A stretch of DNA of 9,187 bases. Origin: an uncultured Gemmobacter sp. GTDB taxonomy: Bacteria > Pseudomonadota > Alphaproteobacteria > Rhodobacterales > Rhodobacteraceae. Positions 1 to 6,953 of this stretch are shown in pieces. The notes beneath the pieces were generated by a model. The model worked only from the letters and a program-made list of their open reading frames with translations. It was not told where the DNA came from and did no database searches. The translations under genes were made by a program, and so were the position numbers. How positions within the stretch are numbered: position 1 is the stretch's first letter; every line of letters starts with the position of its first letter. The stretch is taken from positions 1 to 9,187 of the forward strand of contig CALKAA010000303.1 of the NCBI GenBank assembly GCA_937983495.1, in the 5' to 3' direction.

Positions 1-1694
1 AGGGCGGCGAGATCATCCAGTGGAGCATGGGGGGCTTTGACACGCTCAACCCCTTCACGGTGAAGGGCCTTGGTGCCGCGCTGTCGACCGTCATGCTGGA
101 AACCCTGCTGACCGGCACCGCCGACGAGATCGGTTCGGCCTATTGCCTGCTTTGTTCCAAGATCGAATATCCCGAAAGCCGCGATTGGGTGATCTTCCAC
201 CTGCGCCCCGAGGCCAAATTCTCGGATGGCACGCCGCTGACGGCCGAGGACGTGCTGTTCAGCTATGAAACCTTCCTGAGCAAGGGCCTGTCGGATTTCC
301 GCGCCGTGCTGGCGCAGCAGGTCGAAAAGGCCGAGGTGCTGGACCCGCAGCGCATCAAGTTCACCTTCAAGGCCGATTACCCCAAACGCGACCTCATTCA
401 GGATGTCGGCAGCCTGAATGTGTTCTCCAAGGCGCAGTTCGAGGCCGAAAAGATCGACCTTGAGGAACCCCGCCTGAAACCCTTCATCGGCTCCGGCCCC
501 TATATGTTCGACAAGATGGAGCCTGGCCGCTTCGTTGCCTACAAGCGCAACCCCGACTATTGGGGCAAGGATCTGCCGATCAATGTCGGACGGGCGAATT
601 TCGACCAGCTCCGCATCGAATACTTCGCCGACAGCACCGCGGCCTTCGAGGGCTTCAAATCCGGCGTCATCACGTTCCGCAACGAAAATTCGGCGCGGCA
701 ATGGGCCACCGGCTATGATTTCCCGGCGCTGAAGGCGGGCCATGTGGTGCGGGCCGAATTCCCCTCCGGGGCCAAGGCCAGCGGTCAGGCCTATCTGTTC
801 AACCTGCGCCGCGAGAAATTCGCCGATCCCCGCGTGCGCGAGGCCATCGGGCTGATGTTCAACTATGAATGGTCGAACCAGACCCTGTTTTACGGCCAAT
901 ACAAGCGCATCAATGCGATCTGGGAAAACACCGATCTGGCCGCCACCGGCACCCCCTCGCCCGAGGAGGTCGCGGTGCTGCAACCCCTTGTCGATGCCAA
1001 TCTGTTGCCCGCTTCCATCCTGACGGATGAGGCGGTGATGGCCCCGGTTTCCGGTGAGCGGCAGCTTGATCGTGGCAATCTGCGCCGCGCCTCCGCCCTG
1101 CTGGACGAGGCGGGCTGGCCGGTGGGAGATGACGGCATGCGCCGCAATGCCAAGGGGCAGATGCTGACGGTCGAATTCCTCAATGACGATCCGAACCTCG
1201 ACCGCGTGCTGAATCCCTATGTCGAGAATCTGCGCGCCCTCGGCGTCGATGCCCGCAACACCAAGGTGGACCCGGCGCAGTTTGAAAACCGCACCCGCCC
1301 GCCGCAATATGATTTCGACATCATCAGCGGTCGGGCTTTGTCGGAATACATCCCCTCCTCGGGTCTAAAGCAATATTACGCCAGCGCCAGCGCCGACAAT
1401 TCGGCCTTCAACCTGATGGGGCTGAAATCCCCGGCGGTGGACAAGCTGATTGCACAGCTGATCGCCGCCAAAACCCGCGAGGAGATGACCATTCTCACCC
1501 GCGCGCTGGACCGCGTGCTGCGCGCCGAGCGGTTCTGGGTGCCGCAATGGTATAAAAGCACCCATACCGTCGCCTATTACGATCAGTTCGGCCATCCGGA
1601 GGCCCTGCCGCCCTATGCTCTGGGCGAGATGGATTTCTGGTGGTATGACGCAGAAAAGGCGGCGCGGTTGAAGGCGGCCGGCGCCCTGCGATAA
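1..1694 (+). CDS. yejA: Peptide ABC transporter substrate-binding protein, YejA-like (5' end missing)
   Basis: This is the periplasmic solute-binding component of an oligopeptide importer, SBP family 5 (DppA/OppA/YejA superfamily). The frame is open from base 3, upstream of the first ATG at 27, reading GGEIIQWS before that ATG. The true start and signal peptide therefore lie before the window, and the visible part is 563 residues. E. coli YejA is about 600, so roughly 40-60 residues are missing. Family hallmarks are FDTLNPF near the start, the KFSDGTPLTAEDV block (nt 216-254) and the SGPY segment around nt 493. The only cysteines form a C-x2-C pair (nt 144-155) where, from memory, E. coli YejA has none. 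It is followed after 22 bases by the permease genes, which fixes its role. It could instead resemble the rhizobial muropeptide-binding YepA type; the ligand cannot be read from sequence. Confidence 0.9.
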   Translation, partial: GGEIIQWSMGGFDTLNPFTVKGLGAALSTVMLETLLTGTADEIGSAYCLLCSKIEYPESRDWVIFHLRPEAKFSDGTPLTAEDVLFSYETFLSKGLSDFRAVLAQQVEKAEVLDPQRIKFTFKADYPKRDLIQDVGSLNVFSKAQFEAEKIDLEEPRLKPFIGSGPYMFDKMEPGRFVAYKRNPDYWGKDLPINVGRANFDQLRIEYFADSTAAFEGFKSGVITFRNENSARQWATGYDFPALKAGHVVRAEFPSGAKASGQAYLFNLRREKFADPRVREAIGLMFNYEWSNQTLFYGQYKRINAIWENTDLAATGTPSPEEVAVLQPLVDANLLPASILTDEAVMAPVSGERQLDRGNLRRASALLDEAGWPVGDDGMRRNAKGQMLTVEFLNDDPNLDRVLNPYVENLRALGVDARNTKVDPAQFENRTRPPQYDFDIISGRALSEYIPSSGLKQYYASASADNSAFNLMGLKSPAVDKLIAQLIAAKTREEMTILTRALDRVLRAERFWVPQWYKSTHTVAYYDQFGHPEALPPYALGEMDFWWYDAEKAARLKAAGALR

Positions 1695-1716
1695 CAAGAA
1701 CAGGCAGACGCACCCC

Positions 1717-2865
1717 ATGGGCGCCTATATCCTCCGACGGCTCTTGCTGATCATCCCGACCCTGTTCGGGATCATGCTGGTGAACTTTGCCCTCACTCAA
1801 CTGGTGCCCGGCGGGCCGATCGACCAGATCGCCGCGCAACTCGAAGGCAAGGGCGATGCCTTTGACGCCGTGGCAGGCGGCGGCAATGATGGGGGCGCGG
1901 TCGAGGAGGCCGACAGCAACTATATCGGGGCGCGTGGCCTGCCGCCCGAGCTGGTGGCCAAGCTGGAGGTGCAGTTCGGCTTTGCCCGCATCACCTGCGC
2001 CCCCGGTTTCACCGGCACGCCCGACCTCAAGTCGCCTGAATGCACCAAGGAGATGATCCCGGCCTGGGAGCGGTTCTTCATCATGATGAGCAGCTATCTG
2101 CGCTTTGATTTCGGTGACAGCTATTTCCACTCGCGCAGCGTGCTGGATCTGGTGATCGACAAGCTGCCGGTCTCGATCTCGCTGGGGCTGTGGTCCACGC
2201 TGATCGCCTATATGGTCTCGATCCCGCTGGGCATCCGCAAGGCGGTGCGTGACGGCTCGCGCTTTGACACCTGGACCTCCACGCTGATCATCGCGGCCTA
2301 TGCCATCCCCGGTTTCCTCTTTGCCATCATGCTGATGGTGGTCTTTGCCGGGGGCACATACTTCCAATGGTTCCCGCTGCGCGGCATCACCTCGGACAAT
2401 TGGGACAGCCTCAGCCTCTGGGGCAAGATCACCGATTACGCCTGGCACATGGCGCTGCCGATCACTGCCTCCACCATTGCCAGCTTTGCCACCATGACGC
2501 TGCTGACCAAGAACAGCTTCCTCGATGAAATCCGCAAGCAATATGTCATCACCGCCCGCGCCAAGGGCCTGTCGGAGGCGCGGGTGCTCTATGGCCATGT
2601 GTTCCGCAATGCCATGCTGATCGTCATTGCGGGCTTTCCGGCGCTGTTCATCGGGGTATTCTTTGGCGGGTCGATGATCATCGAAACGATCTTCAGCCTC
2701 GATGGGCTGGGGCGGCTGGGCTATGAGGCGCTGATCAAGCGCAATTACCCGGTGGTGTTCGGCACGCTCTATGCCTTTTCGCTGCTGGGTCTGCTGATCG
2801 GCATCCTGTCGGACCTGACCTATACCCTTGTCGATCCGCGCATCGACTTTGAAAAGCGGGGATAG
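1717..2865 (+). CDS. yejB: Peptide ABC transporter inner-membrane permease, YejB-like
   Basis: First of two membrane subunits that form the translocation channel of the importer (BPD_transp_1 family, DppB/YejB branch). It has 382 residues against about 364 in E. coli YejB. TM1 spans roughly residues 8-30 and is followed by the PGGP motif at 31-34. A periplasmic stretch comes next, then the RFDFGDSYF block (129-137) and the remaining helices. The cytoplasmic EAA loop that contacts the ATPase is at about 276-300 (ITARAKGLSEARVLYGHVFRNA). The C-terminus TLVDPRIDFE is typical of YejB. Compared from memory with E. coli, about 20 extra residues around 90-112 carry the protein's only cysteines, C94 and C109. 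The start at 1717 gives the expected MGAY N-terminus; the ribosome site is weak (AGG at 1702-1704). It lies 22 bases after yejA and 3 before yejE. Confidence 0.95.
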   Translation: MGAYILRRLLLIIPTLFGIMLVNFALTQLVPGGPIDQIAAQLEGKGDAFDAVAGGGNDGGAVEEADSNYIGARGLPPELVAKLEVQFGFARITCAPGFTGTPDLKSPECTKEMIPAWERFFIMMSSYLRFDFGDSYFHSRSVLDLVIDKLPVSISLGLWSTLIAYMVSIPLGIRKAVRDGSRFDTWTSTLIIAAYAIPGFLFAIMLMVVFAGGTYFQWFPLRGITSDNWDSLSLWGKITDYAWHMALPITASTIASFATMTLLTKNSFLDEIRKQYVITARAKGLSEARVLYGHVFRNAMLIVIAGFPALFIGVFFGGSMIIETIFSLDGLGRLGYEALIKRNYPVVFGTLYAFSLLGLLIGILSDLTYTLVDPRIDFEKRG

Positions 2866-2868
2866 ACC

Positions 2869-3957
2869 ATGGCCCTCTCCCCGCTCAATCAACGCCGCTG
2901 GCGCAATTTCAAGGCCAATCGCCGCGCCTGGTGGTCGCTGTGGATTTTTGCCGTGCTGTTCGGCCTGTCGCTCTGCGCCGAACTCATCGCCAATGACAAG
3001 CCGCTGCTGGTCAGCCACAAGGGCGAGTTCTACACGCCCTTCCTGACCTTCTACCCCGAAACCGCCTTTGGCGGTGATTTCCGCACCGAGGCGAATTACC
3101 GCGAACCCGAGGTGCAATGCCTGATCGTGGCACAGGGTTCGGAGAGCTGCTGGGATGACCCGGAAGGTGTGCTGGCACAGGCGCAGCAAGGCCCGGATGC
3201 CGGTTGGATGCTCTGGGCGCCCATTCCCTACAGCTACAACACCATCAACGATCTGGGCCGCGCCGCGCCCTCGCCGCCCGATGCGCAGCATTGGCTGGGC
3301 ACCGATGACACCGCCCGCGATGTGACGGCGCGGGTGATCTATGGCTTCCGCATCTCGGTGCTGTTCGCGCTGATTGCGACCAGCCTCACCAGTGTCATCG
3401 GCATCGCCATGGGGGCCTTGCAGGGGTATTTTGGCGGCTGGATTGATCTGATCATGCAGCGCGTGCTGGAAATCTGGAGCGCGACCCCCACGCTTTACGT
3501 CATCATCATCGTCGCCGCGACCTGGCGCATGAATTTCTGGTTGCTGGTCGCCATCATGGTGACCTTCGGCTGGACCGCCCTGATCGGCGTGGTGCGGGCG
3601 GAATTCCTGCGCGCCCGCAACTTTGAATATGTCCGCGCGGCCCGTGCGCTGGGCGTGCCGGATCGGGTCATCATGTTCCGTCATGTGCTGCCCAATGCCA
3701 TGGTCGCCACGCTCACCATGTTGCCCTTCCTGGTCACCGGGGCCATTGGCTCGCTGGCGACGCTGGATTTCCTGGGCTTCGGCCTGCCTGCCTCTGCCCC
3801 CTCGCTGGGAGAGCTGACCCAGCAGGCCAAGCAGAACCTGCAAGCGCCCTGGCTGGCCTTCACCGCCTTCTTCACCTTCGCCATCATGCTGTCGCTGCTC
3901 GTCTTTATCTTTGAAGGTGTGCGTGATGCCTTCGACCCGCGAAAGACCTTCCAATGA
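2869..3957 (+). CDS. yejE: Peptide ABC transporter inner-membrane permease, YejE-like
   Basis: Second membrane subunit, pairing with YejB (DppC/YejE branch; 362 residues against about 341 in E. coli). The N-terminal SPLNQRRWRNFKANRR segment is cytoplasmic and typical of YejE. TM1 is at about 22-42, and a long periplasmic region to about 155 includes LWAPIPYSYNTIN and the QHWLGTDDTARDV motif. The remaining helices lie between about 162 and 350. The EAA loop is at about 254-278 (YVRAARALGVPDRVIMFRHVLPNA), and the protein ends in VRDAFDPRKTFQ. As in YejB, the periplasmic region has an insertion of about 20 residues (about 82-110) relative to E. coli, recalled from memory. It contains C84 and C94; C36 lies in TM1. 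The ATG has a G-rich ribosome site (GGGGA, 2858-2862). The stop overlaps the yejF start in ATGA, so the two are probably translationally coupled. Confidence 0.95.
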   Translation: MALSPLNQRRWRNFKANRRAWWSLWIFAVLFGLSLCAELIANDKPLLVSHKGEFYTPFLTFYPETAFGGDFRTEANYREPEVQCLIVAQGSESCWDDPEGVLAQAQQGPDAGWMLWAPIPYSYNTINDLGRAAPSPPDAQHWLGTDDTARDVTARVIYGFRISVLFALIATSLTSVIGIAMGALQGYFGGWIDLIMQRVLEIWSATPTLYVIIIVAATWRMNFWLLVAIMVTFGWTALIGVVRAEFLRARNFEYVRAARALGVPDRVIMFRHVLPNAMVATLTMLPFLVTGAIGSLATLDFLGFGLPASAPSLGELTQQAKQNLQAPWLAFTAFFTFAIMLSLLVFIFEGVRDAFDPRKTFQ

Positions 3958-5558
3958 GCCTGCTTGCGGTCGAAAATCTGAACATCCGCTTCCGTCAGGA
4001 AGGCCGCCTGATCCATGCGGTGAAGGGCGTCAGCTTCCATGTGGAGAAGGGCGAGACCGTGGCGCTGGTGGGCGAAAGCGGCTCTGGCAAATCGGTGACC
4101 GCGCTGTCGGTGGTGCGGCTTCTGGCCGATAATGCGCTGATTGATGGCAGCATCCGCTGGCAGGGGCAGGAGATGACCAGCGCCGCTGAACCGGCGCTGC
4201 GGGCCATGCGCGGCAATGACATCAGCTTTATCTTTCAAGAGCCGATGACCAGCCTCAACCCCTTGCACACGATCGAAAAACAGATCGCGGAAAGCTTGGC
4301 GCTGCATCAGGGCCTGCGCGGCGAGGCCGCCCGCGCCCGCATCGTGGAGCTGTTGCAAAAGGTCGGCATCCGCGATGCCGAAAACCGGCTGACCGCCTAT
4401 CCGCACGAGCTTTCGGGGGGGCAGCGTCAGCGCGTGATGATCGCCATGGCGCTGGCCAATGGCCCCGAACTCCTGATCGCGGACGAGCCGACCACCGCGC
4501 TGGATGTGACGATTCAGGCGCAGATCCTCGAAATGCTGGCCGATCTGAAAGCCCGCGAGGGGCTGTCCATGCTGTTCATCACGCATGATCTGGGCATCGT
4601 GCGCCGCATCGCGGATCGGGTCTGCGTGATGAAGGGCGGCGAGATCGTCGAACAGGGCCCGACGGCCGAGATTTTTGCCAATCCGCAGCATCCCTATACC
4701 CGCAGCCTCTTGGCCGCCGAACCCAAAGGCCGCCCCGAGCCTGTGCCAGAAGGTGCGCCGGTGGTGGCCGAGGCGCAAGACCTCCGTGTCTGGTTCCCGA
4801 TCAAGACCGGCCTCATGCGCCGCGTCACCGGCCATGTGAAGGCGGTGAACGCCGCCAGCTTCACCATCCGTGCCGGCGAAACCCTTGGAATCGTGGGGGA
4901 AAGTGGGTCCGGCAAGACCACTCTCGCGCTGGCCGTGCTGCGTCTGATCCCGTCGCAGGGGCGCATCGTCTTTCTGGGCAACCGCATCGACGACCGGCAA
5001 GGCAGCGCGCTGCGGGCGCTCCGCCGCGATCTTCAAATCGTGTTCCAGGACCCCTATGGCAGCCTGTCGCCCCGCATGACGGTGGAGGAGATCATCGCCG
5101 AGGGGCTGGGCGTGCATGGTCTGGAGCCGGGCCGCGACCGGCGTCAGATGGTGTCTGACATCATGCAGGAGGTTGGTCTCGACCCCGCCATGATGGGCCG
5201 CTACCCGCATGAGTTTTCCGGTGGCCAGCGCCAGCGCATCGCCATTGCCCGCGCCATGATCCTGCGCCCCAAGCTGGTGGTGCTGGATGAGCCGACCTCC
5301 GCGCTGGATATGACGGTGCAGGTGCAGATCGTCGAATTGCTGCGCGCGCTGCAACGCAAATGGGGGCTGGCCTATCTGTTCATCAGCCATGATTTGCGCG
5401 TCGTGCGGGCGCTGTCGCATCAGGTGCTGGTGATGCGGGCAGGCGATGTGATCGAGGCGGGCGAGGGCGCGCAGATTTTCGATGCCCCGCGCGAAGAGTA
5501 TACCCGTGCGCTGGTGGCGGCCGCCCTCGGTCCGCCCGGTGCCGATTTGCAAGGTTGA
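3954..5558 (+). CDS. yejF: Peptide ABC transporter ATP-binding protein with two nucleotide-binding domains, YejF-like
   Basis: Cytoplasmic ATPase that powers the YejBE channel. One chain carries both ATPase domains, as in E. coli YejF (about 529 residues; 534 here), instead of the separate DppD and DppF. Domain 1: Walker A GESGSGKS at 40-47, Q-loop Q95, signature LSGGQ at 153-157, Walker B ending ADE at 176-178, H-loop H211. It is followed by the oligopeptide-type C-terminal extension (GPTAEIFANPQHPYTRSLL, about 235-253). Domain 2: Walker A GESGSGKT at 315-322, Q365, FSGGQ at 421-425, Walker B LVVLDE at 441-446, H479. All catalytic motifs look intact in both halves. The start overlaps the yejE stop by four bases (ATGA), and the stop is directly followed by the next gene's ATG. 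This is the last transporter gene of the operon. Confidence 0.97.
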   Translation: MSLLAVENLNIRFRQEGRLIHAVKGVSFHVEKGETVALVGESGSGKSVTALSVVRLLADNALIDGSIRWQGQEMTSAAEPALRAMRGNDISFIFQEPMTSLNPLHTIEKQIAESLALHQGLRGEAARARIVELLQKVGIRDAENRLTAYPHELSGGQRQRVMIAMALANGPELLIADEPTTALDVTIQAQILEMLADLKAREGLSMLFITHDLGIVRRIADRVCVMKGGEIVEQGPTAEIFANPQHPYTRSLLAAEPKGRPEPVPEGAPVVAEAQDLRVWFPIKTGLMRRVTGHVKAVNAASFTIRAGETLGIVGESGSGKTTLALAVLRLIPSQGRIVFLGNRIDDRQGSALRALRRDLQIVFQDPYGSLSPRMTVEEIIAEGLGVHGLEPGRDRRQMVSDIMQEVGLDPAMMGRYPHEFSGGQRQRIAIARAMILRPKLVVLDEPTSALDMTVQVQIVELLRALQRKWGLAYLFISHDLRVVRALSHQVLVMRAGDVIEAGEGAQIFDAPREEYTRALVAAALGPPGADLQG

Positions 5559-6788
5559 ATGATGAAAATCCTGTTCGTGCATCAGAACTTTCCCGGCCAG
5601 TTCCTGCATCTGGCCCCGGCCTTGCAGGCGCGCGGCCATGAGTGCCTGGCCCTCACCGATGTGACGAACACCCGCACCAGCGCCATTCAGACGGTGAAAT
5701 ATCGTCACAGCGCGGCCGCGCCGGACCCTGCCGCCTGCCGTCTGGGCCGCAACTTCACCCAGATGAGCGATCGCGGCGTCACCGTCGCCCGTGCCTGCCT
5801 GCAACTGCGCGACAAGGGCTATATGCCGGATGTGATCTTTGGCCATTCCGGCTGGGGCGAGACGCTGTTCCTGAAGGAAATCTGGCCCGAGGCCAAGCTG
5901 CTGGTCTATAGCGAGTTCTACTACAAGGGCCGCGGTGCCGATGTGGGCTTTGACCCGGAATTTGATCAGCCCAGCTTCGATCAGGTGATGATTGCCCAGG
6001 GCCGCGCCGCGCATCTGGCGCAATCGCTTGTCCATGCCGATGCCGGCCTCTCGCCAACGAAATGGCAGGCCAGCACCCATCCGCCCGCCCTGCGCGAGCG
6101 GATCGAGGTGATCTTCGACGGTGTGGATACGGCGGTGATGGCGCCCAATCCGCAAGCCAGCCTGACCCTGCCGAATGGCCGGGTGCTGCGCGCCGGCGAC
6201 GAGGTGCTGACCTTCGTCAACCGCAATCTCGAACCCTATCGCGGCTATCACAGCTTCATGCGCGCGCTCCCCGCCATTCTGGCCGAACGGCCAGAGGCGC
6301 AGGTGGTCATCGTGGGGGGGGATGATGTCTCCTATGGCCGCCCCGCGCCGGATGGCAAGACGTGGAAAGACATCTATCTGGCCGAGGTGGCCGACCGCAT
6401 CGACCTCAGCCGCGTGCATTTCATCGGCAAGGTGCCCTATCCCACCTTTGTCGCCATGATGCAGGTCAGCCGCGTGCATGCCTATCTCACCTATCCCTTC
6501 GTCCTCAGCTGGTCGATGCTGGAGGCGATGAGTGCGGGCTGTCTGGTGATCGGCTCGCGGACTGCGCCGGTTCAGGAATTGATCGAGGATGGCGTGAATG
6601 GCCGTCTGGTCGATTTTCACGATGTGCGCGGCTGGTCGCGGCTGCTGACCAAGGCGCTGGCCCGGCCCGAGCGCTTTGCGGCGATGCGGCAGGCCGCGCG
6701 GGAAACCATCGTGCGCGGCTATGACCTGCAAACCGTCTGCCTGCCGCGCATGATTGCCTGGGTAGAGAGTTTCGGCCCCAAGGCCTGA
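5559..6788 (+). CDS. Glycosyltransferase, GT4-type (GT-B fold), coupled to the transporter operon
   Basis: Probable cytosolic or membrane-associated retaining glycosyltransferase of 409 residues; donor and acceptor unknown. The N-terminal part (about 1-170) matches the group that begins KILFVHQNFPGQF and has FGHSGWGETLF (94-104), which I believe is the Glyco_trans_4_3 Pfam domain. The C-terminal part is a Glycos_transf_1 domain: FVNRNLEPYRGYHSFMRALP (219-238), VVIVGGDDVSYG (249-260) and LEAMSAGCLVIGSRTAPVQE (321-340). E322 would be the second Glu of the GT4 EX7E motif; the residue eight before it is F314, not Glu. No signal peptide or membrane helix is evident. The ATG abuts the yejF stop (TGAATGATG). 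AAGG at 5551-5554 is 4 bases before this ATG and 7 before the next (5562), so MKILFV may be the true start. A surface polysaccharide role is possible but only inferred. Confidence 0.88.
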   Translation: MMKILFVHQNFPGQFLHLAPALQARGHECLALTDVTNTRTSAIQTVKYRHSAAAPDPAACRLGRNFTQMSDRGVTVARACLQLRDKGYMPDVIFGHSGWGETLFLKEIWPEAKLLVYSEFYYKGRGADVGFDPEFDQPSFDQVMIAQGRAAHLAQSLVHADAGLSPTKWQASTHPPALRERIEVIFDGVDTAVMAPNPQASLTLPNGRVLRAGDEVLTFVNRNLEPYRGYHSFMRALPAILAERPEAQVVIVGGDDVSYGRPAPDGKTWKDIYLAEVADRIDLSRVHFIGKVPYPTFVAMMQVSRVHAYLTYPFVLSWSMLEAMSAGCLVIGSRTAPVQELIEDGVNGRLVDFHDVRGWSRLLTKALARPERFAAMRQAARETIVRGYDLQTVCLPRMIAWVESFGPKA

Positions 6789-6806
6789 CCGCCTGCGCAA
6801 GCCAAG

Positions 6807-6828
6807 GCCGATCCCGATCAGGATCGGC
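6807..6828 (+). terminator. Possible terminator-like hairpin after the glycosyltransferase gene
   Basis: GCCGATCC (6807-6814) and GGATCGGC (6821-6828) form a perfect 8-bp stem with a 6-base loop, beginning 18 bases after the glycosyltransferase stop. On the plus strand the stem is followed by AAAAG and not by a run of T, so a classical intrinsic terminator is not supported. It could cap the 3' end of the operon mRNA or assist a Rho-dependent stop. Confidence 0.4.
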
Positions 6829-6863
6829 AAAAGCCCCGCGATCCATTGCCAAAGCCTTGTCAC

Positions 6864-6918
6864 CTGCATCCCTTCACCCTGCCGGGCAGTCTGCGCCCTC
6901 GCGCCCAGACTGATGCAG
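6864..6918. terminator. Possible hairpin terminator or 3'-end structure downstream of hemN
   Basis: CAGTCTG (6887-6893) pairs with CAGACTG (6906-6912); inside it CGC (6894-6896) can pair with GCG (6901-6903). Outside it CTGCAT (6864-6869) pairs with ATGCAG (6913-6918), leaving a 17-base one-sided bulge. The core stem starts about 41 bases after the hemN stop on the minus strand. No T-run follows on either strand, so its role in termination is uncertain. Confidence 0.35.
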
Positions 6919-6953
6919 AAATGTGAACGAAGGGTGAACTTTATCCGAACCCC

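Larger units (their letters stand above)
6789..6953. other. Intergenic region between convergent genes, with inverted repeats
   Basis: This 165-base gap separates the 3' ends of the glycosyltransferase gene and hemN. I see no credible gene. It holds an 8-bp hairpin just after the glycosyltransferase stop (6807-6828), a nested 7-bp stem (6887-6893 with 6906-6912) inside a second arm pair (6864-6869 with 6913-6918), and a competing TTCACCCT/AGGGTGAA pair (6873-6880 with 6931-6938). Transcripts from both sides must end here or pass through, so the repeats may serve termination or mRNA 3'-end protection. None is followed by a clear U-tract on either strand. Confidence 0.6.

Noticed and set aside
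1495..3954. Open frame of about 820 codons on the minus strand opposite yejB and yejE
   Set aside because: Same reasoning: rich in His, Gln, Asp and Arg, no recognisable domain, and fully covered by two clear permease genes on the other strand.
3681..6869. Very long open frame of about 1060 codons on the minus strand, opposite yejF and the glycosyltransferase
   Set aside because: It lies antisense to two genes with intact domain motifs. Its translation is His/Gln/Gly/Arg-rich and low-complexity with no domain I recognise. GC-rich codon bias commonly keeps the opposite frame open.
6780..6869. Minus-strand start region translating to a hydrophobic helix followed by RRR, resembling a small membrane peptide
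   Set aside because: The helix is encoded by the 6807-6828 hairpin and its flanks. The frame has no stop and runs on into the antisense of the glycosyltransferase. I see no ribosome site or family match to support it.
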